Below, one piece after another: positions 61,548 to 64,000 of a DNA stretch of 64,000 nucleotides. The notes beneath the pieces are model-generated. The model was not told where the DNA came from, did no database searches, and worked only from the letters and a program-made list of their open reading frames with translations. Source of the DNA: Sphingomonas sp. H160509 (lineage in GTDB: Bacteria > Pseudomonadota > Alphaproteobacteria > Sphingomonadales > Sphingomonadaceae); the NCBI RefSeq assembly GCF_024124765.2, contig NZ_JAMXSR020000002.1, forward strand, positions 457,001 through 521,000, written 5' to 3'. The position numbers were made by a program, and so were the translations under genes. How positions within the stretch are numbered: the stretch's first letter is position 1; each line of letters starts with the position of its first letter.

Positions 61548-63356
61548 TCACGCGGCCGGGCCTGCCCAGACGACGCCCCAGGGTTCGACGACGAGCGTGG
61601 TCCCGCAAGACTGTTCCGACAACCGATCCTGCCAGCCGACCAGACCATCGACCCGCACGGGAGCGTCGGAGAAGTTCAGGAACACCCGGTCGTTGCCACA
61701 GCCGATCCCGAGCAGGGCGGCGTCACTCGTCGCGAGCGCCGCGGGCGAACCCGCACCGCCGCTCGCAACCCGCGCCACTCGTAGCGCTTCCAGATCGCCA
61801 CTAATCCGCCGTGCGGCGGGGCCGTCGAGCGCGGCCCAGTCCATCTCCGGACGGTGCAGCCAGCGGCCTTCATGCGCGCGCTCGGCGTCGTCCAGATAGC
61901 TGGTGTCGTTGAGCAGTCCCGCCTCGTCGCCCATGTATGTCGTCGCCAGACCGCCACTTGCGATCGACAGCGCGTTGAGCAATGCGATCCGCCGAAACGC
62001 CATTTCGCGCGCGTCTTCGTTCGCCGCGGCCTCGAGCCCGGCCAGCGACGCCATCGTCCCGTTCGAGCCATGCAACACCGAACCGTCCGACTGGAACGGC
62101 GCGCCGCGTGCCCAGCTGCCGTCACCGCTTTCGAGGAAACGCGCCGCTATCTTGAGCCGCGCGACCGGATCGGGGTCGATCCCAGCGAGGTCGCCGATCA
62201 CTGCGCCCCAGCCGATATCGTCGTGGCAGCGTGCGTAACTCAGCCAGTTGGCACCACGCGGCAGGCCGCCGCTCGCCTCGACGATCGCGTGGGGCAGGGT
62301 GGCCGACTGTTCGGCCAGCGCGACCCAGCCCGCGACCATCAGCGAATTGTTATAGACCAGGTGGCATTCGGGCTCGAACCCGCCGTCCCAGTCCGCGCCT
62401 TCGTCAGTGCCAAAATACGGCGGCACCAGCGCGGTCGGGACGATCGCCTCGGCCTTGAGCAACGTTGCCGGCGCGACGATGTCGAGCGCCGCGCGCAACG
62501 CGCGGACGATGAAATGCGCTTCCGGACGGTTGCGGCAATCGGTGCCGATCTGCTTCCAGAGGAACGCGATCGAGTCGAGTCGGAACGCCTCGAAACCGTG
62601 GTTCGCCAGCCGCAGCATCGTGTCGACGATCGCGAGCATGACTTCGGGATTCGACCAGTTCAGGTCCCATTGGAACGGATAGAAGGTCGTCCAGACCTGT
62701 CCGCCCAAGGCCGGCACGCGCGTGAAATTGCCCGGCGCGGTGGTCGGGAACACCTGGGGGAGGGCGGCTTCGTACGCCTGCGCCTTGTCCTCGCTCAGGA
62801 CATGATAAAAGGCGCGGTAGTGTGGATCGCCCGCGAGCGCCGCCTTCGCCCAGGCGTGATCGTCCGCGGTATGGTTAAGCGCGAGATCGACGCACAAGCT
62901 GATCCGCCCGTCGCGCAGCCGTGCGGCGAGGCGTTCGAGATCGGCCATCGTCCCTAGCCGCGGCTCGATCGCGAGATAGTCCGCGACCGCGAACCCGCCA
63001 TCGCTGTCGCCCTCGCGTGCCTTCAGCAACGCAAGCAAATGGAGGTAGCGGACGCCGAGCGATTCGAGGTGGTCGACCTTGTCGATCAGCCCGCCGACGG
63101 TGCCGGCGAACCGGTCGACATAGGTCGAATAACCAAGCATGTCAGGCGCGACGAACCAGTCGGGGTCGGCCAGCCGCGCTTCGTCGAGCGCGACCATCGA
63201 AGCTGGCCGTTCGGCCGCCCGGTCGCGGAGGATCGTTTCCATCCGCGGCCAGAGCTGCGCCAGCCGATCGGTGCCGTACAGGCGTTCGAGCTGGCGTTTG
63301 AGGAGGGGGGCGAGCGCGTCGAGACGGCGCTCGGTGGAGAAGAAAGTCACGCTCAC
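61548..63356 (-). CDS. suxB: amylosucrase (GH13)
   Basis: 602 residues, intact. Splits sucrose and transfers or releases glucose. N-terminal helical domain, then a TIM barrel: GYSTYVDRFAGTVGGLIDKV, LCVDLALNHTADDHAWAKAA, FEAFRLDSIAFLW (nucleophile Asp), LLKAEAIVP (acid Glu) and YARCHDDIGWG (third Asp with His). C-terminal beta domain to the end WAGPAA. Length and motifs fit amylosucrase/sucrose hydrolase (SuxB), which sits beside sucrose transporters. Cytoplasmic by absence of a signal peptide. Confidence 0.9.
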   Translation of the reverse strand: MSVTFFSTERRLDALAPLLKRQLERLYGTDRLAQLWPRMETILRDRAAERPASMVALDEARLADPDWFVAPDMLGYSTYVDRFAGTVGGLIDKVDHLESLGVRYLHLLALLKAREGDSDGGFAVADYLAIEPRLGTMADLERLAARLRDGRISLCVDLALNHTADDHAWAKAALAGDPHYRAFYHVLSEDKAQAYEAALPQVFPTTAPGNFTRVPALGGQVWTTFYPFQWDLNWSNPEVMLAIVDTMLRLANHGFEAFRLDSIAFLWKQIGTDCRNRPEAHFIVRALRAALDIVAPATLLKAEAIVPTALVPPYFGTDEGADWDGGFEPECHLVYNNSLMVAGWVALAEQSATLPHAIVEASGGLPRGANWLSYARCHDDIGWGAVIGDLAGIDPDPVARLKIAARFLESGDGSWARGAPFQSDGSVLHGSNGTMASLAGLEAAANEDAREMAFRRIALLNALSIASGGLATTYMGDEAGLLNDTSYLDDAERAHEGRWLHRPEMDWAALDGPAARRISGDLEALRVARVASGGAGSPAALATSDAALLGIGCGNDRVFLNFSDAPVRVDGLVGWQDRLSEQSCGTTLVVEPWGVVWAGPAA

Positions 63357-63364
63357 CCGCCCTA

Positions 63365-64000
63365 TCAGAAGCCGACGCGGACCGCGGCGGAGATCGTCCG
63401 GCCGGTGATCGATCGCGCGCGGACGATGCCGTTGGTCGGGATCGCGCCTTCCTCCGCTTCGGTGATGCCCTTCACGTCGAACAGATTGTTGCCGTTGATC
63501 GACAGCGTGACGTTCTCGGTCGGGTGCACCGACACGAACGCGTTGACCTGCGTATAGCCCGGCATCTTCAGCCCGTTATTGTCCTGCGCGAAGCTGTCCG
63601 TGGTGCCGATCACGTTCGCGCCGACGGTCAGTCGGCCGACCTCGACCTGCGGGGTCGCCTGGAAGATGAACTTCGCTTGGCGACGTGGGCGGTTGCCCTC
63701 GACCGCGGGGTTGAGCACGTCCTTGGTGATCTCGGCATCGGTGTAGGTGCCGCCCGCCGACAGCGAGAACGGCCCGCGTGCGATACGGCCCTCGAGCTCG
63801 ACGCCCTTCGCTTCATATTCGCGGTTGAAGAAACGCTGCGTCGTCGCCTCGAAATTCTGCTCCTCGGTACGCGCCCAGAAGCCGGTGGCGTAGAGCGAGA
63901 GACCGTTCTGGCGGAACTTGAACCCGCCCTCGAGCTGGCGGACGAAATCGACTGCCGCGCCTTCGTCGGTCAGGCCGCCGGTGGTCGTGTTGATCGACGG
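63365..64000 (-). CDS. suxA: TonB-dependent receptor, C-terminal part (sux type)
   Basis: The visible 211 residues are the C-terminal barrel strands of a TonB-dependent receptor: LEGRIARGPFSLSAGGTYTD, GYTQVNAFVSVHPTENVTL, INGNNLFDVKGITEAEEG and a final AVRVGF with the aromatic end. The gene begins beyond the window. The first gene of a sux-like operon, it would import sucrose; it lies 8 bp before amylosucrase. Symbol by analogy. Confidence 0.85.
   Translation of the reverse strand, partial: PSINTTTGGLTDEGAAVDFVRQLEGGFKFRQNGLSLYATGFWARTEEQNFEATTQRFFNREYEAKGVELEGRIARGPFSLSAGGTYTDAEITKDVLNPAVEGNRPRRQAKFIFQATPQVEVGRLTVGANVIGTTDSFAQDNNGLKMPGYTQVNAFVSVHPTENVTLSINGNNLFDVKGITEAEEGAIPTNGIVRARSITGRTISAAVRVGF

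Overview
The window is GC-rich, densely coded chromosomal DNA that looks like a Sphingomonas-type alphaproteobacterium. The reasons are several TonB-dependent receptors, a ketocarotenoid-glycoside gene set (crtX, crtZ, crtW), a sux-like sucrose locus, many SDR, alpha/beta-hydrolase and serine-hydrolase genes, and the G/C-rich intergenic palindromes usual in sphingomonads. No rRNA, tRNA, CRISPR array, integrase or insertion sequence was recognised. Assignments come from reading motifs, not from a database search.

A dominant property of this sequence is that about 30 frame breaks interrupt otherwise well-conserved genes. Most sit in runs of four to seven G or C, and the protein continues intact in another frame right after the break. 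I read these mainly as indel errors of the assembly rather than as decay, and annotate such genes across the break, naming its place.

Layout. 0-13 kb: a DUF2231 membrane protein, an exported protein, an epoxide hydrolase joined to DUF4336, a barstar-like protein, an MpaB-type oxygenase, gamma-glutamyltransferase plus acetamidase, a serine hydrolase, a translationally coupled AKR-SDR pair and small unknown genes. 13-19.5 kb: an AraC regulator divergent from an SDR, two exported esterases flanking a tiny gene remnant, and a DUF885 metallohydrolase. 19.7-24.2 kb: carotenoid tailoring genes. 25.6-38.8 kb: a minus-strand run of 13 genes coupled mostly by 4-nt stop/start overlaps. It holds inositol-phosphate synthase, HD protein, methyltransferase, Gfo/Idh oxidoreductase, zinc-ribbon MBL protein, YcaO protein, sugar isomerase, GT4, PIG-L deacetylase, GT2, GT4, pyruvyltransferase and GT2. 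39-48 kb: two tandem DUF4139 proteins, an NrtR-like regulator with an SPFH protein and an NAD-kinase-like protein behind a 45-bp palindromic operator, a lactate dehydrogenase-like flavoenzyme and an RTX lipase. 48.9-58.9 kb: a catabolic/uptake cluster (carboxylesterase, SDR, TonB receptor, GlcD-like oxidase, esterase, MFS carrier, AraC and GntR regulators) with the same 15-bp palindrome at two promoters. 59-64 kb: a class A beta-lactamase-like protein lacking the usual deacylation glutamate, then a sux-like sucrose locus (MFS carrier, amylosucrase, TonB receptor) cut by the window end.

The most promising candidate for an undescribed system is the 25.6-38.8 kb operon. It combines the mycothiol-type logic of inositol synthesis, glycosyl transfer and PIG-L deacetylation with a YcaO enzyme, an MBL protein, a methyltransferase, sugar-modifying enzymes and a pyruvyltransferase. 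No cysteine ligase, RiPP precursor, flippase, polymerase or transporter is visible in it. It may build a modified inositol glycoside or aminosugar conjugate.
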